Assembly: GCA_023426345.1 (NCBI GenBank)
Contig: JAFAAX010000175.1
Location: forward strand, 1 to 13,015
Length of the DNA stretch: 13,015 bases
Direction of reading: 5' to 3'
Source of the DNA: Actinomycetes bacterium
GTDB lineage: Bacteria > Actinomycetota > Actinomycetes > Actinomycetales > Actinomycetaceae
Positions within the stretch are counted from its first letter, which is position 1, and each line of letters begins with the position of its first letter. Below, in pieces: positions 12,579 to 13,015 of the stretch. The translations under genes were made by a program, and so were the position numbers. The notes below the pieces were generated by a model. It did no database searches. It saw only the letters and a program-made list of their open reading frames with translations, and was not told where the DNA came from.

Positions 12579-13015
12579 ATGTTCGAGACGAGCGAGGTTG
12601 TGCTCCCCCAGGGGGTGACGCTGGCCGACCTGACCGCTGAGGCCGGCCGGGGGATCGCGCACGTTCTCGACCCGCGGGTCCTCGACGCGCTCACCGACGG
12701 CCAGTCCGTCGGCGCCCTCCAGAGCGTGGAGGACCTGGGGCGGATCGTGGACGCCGCCCGCCTGCTGCTCGCCGGGCGCGCCGCCGTGCGCGCGGCCGAG
12801 TCCGCCTGGCCCGCCCAGGACGGTCTCCTCATGTCCACCGGCTGCCGGACCGAGCAGGAGCTCCTCTGCCGGGCCACCGGCGTCTCCCACCGGGAGGCCG
12901 CCCGGCGCGTCGCGGCCGCCCGGCCCCTCACGGCGGGCGCCACTGTGACCGGCGAGCCTCTGCCTGCCCGCCTGCCCGCCCTCGCCGCGGCCACGGCCGC
13001 CGGTCTCATCGGCGC
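12579..13015 (+). CDS. DUF222/13E12-type protein, N-terminal part
   Basis: An open frame starts at ATG 12579 and runs off the window after 145 complete codons without a stop, so only the N-terminus is seen. The pattern of an Ala/Arg-rich helical region with EDLGRIVDAARLLLAGRAAV (about 50-69), then ELLCRATGVSHREAARRVAAA (about 92-112) and LPARLPALAAATAAGLIG at the end, resembles the DUF222 domain of the actinobacterial 13E12 repeat family. Full-length members usually have an HNH nuclease domain at the C-terminus, which would lie beyond this window. No clear Shine-Dalgarno precedes the ATG. A GTG at 12513 is in frame, but the family-like sequence begins after 12579. A degenerate SOS box lies upstream. 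Members are multicopy in many genomes and of poorly known function. Confidence 0.7.
   Translation, partial: MFETSEVVLPQGVTLADLTAEAGRGIAHVLDPRVLDALTDGQSVGALQSVEDLGRIVDAARLLLAGRAAVRAAESAWPAQDGLLMSTGCRTEQELLCRATGVSHREAARRVAAARPLTAGATVTGEPLPARLPALAAATAAGLIG

Overview
The window is very GC-rich (about 70% by eye, with GC-saturated third codon positions, GTG starts and long antisense open frames), so it points to an actinobacterium. Compact spacing, leaderless-type promoters and a 13E12/DUF222-type gene at the right edge agree, and an Actinomycetaceae-like host is my guess. Everything here looks chromosomal; I see no insertion sequence, phage gene, tRNA, rRNA or CRISPR array.

Left half (1-6994) is a glycoside-use locus. 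On the minus strand a TetR-family regulator (1561-2271) overlaps a type-B carboxylesterase (33-1589). Divergently, an MFS sugar permease of the GPH/SLC45 kind (2407-3729), a PAP2 phosphatase (3730-4581) and a cytoplasmic GH3 beta-glucosidase (4578-6920) are packed stop-to-start. A 14-bp palindrome with a -10-like box sits inside the 3' end of the PAP2 gene, just before the glucosidase. A strong hairpin terminator (6956-6994) closes the unit. The simplest reading is import of a beta-glucoside (perhaps acylated), its hydrolysis inside the cell, and local control by the TetR protein.

The middle (6995-10003) is a cystine-type ABC importer: lipoprotein binding protein, permease and ATPase. Its 5' leader is the most interesting part of the window. 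An extended -10 promoter places the predicted transcript start exactly on a GTG codon that opens a 35-codon reading frame (7160-7267) ending in Gly-Cys-Cys-Arg-Leu-Cys-Arg. Around and after its stop codon lie four segments that can pair 1:2, 2:3 or 3:4, the logic of a trp-type attenuator. The region looks like a leaderless, cysteine-sensing upstream ORF that controls cystine uptake.

The right part (10004-12420) holds a PLP-dependent trans-sulfuration enzyme (cystathionine gamma-lyase/synthase family) and an aldo/keto reductase, probably one transcript, ending in a hairpin at 12438-12477. Importer plus PLP enzyme form a plausible cystine/cysteine/methionine module. The window ends inside a DUF222/13E12-type gene (from 12579).

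The non-coding DNA is structured: two clusters of 22-nt-phased repeats flank the importer (7047-7090 and 10027-10092), an inverted repeat with 14-bp arms lies between permease and ATPase, and a 13-bp-arm hairpin is embedded in the last codons of the ATPase gene. Everything is read by eye; no similarity search, folding or alignment was run.
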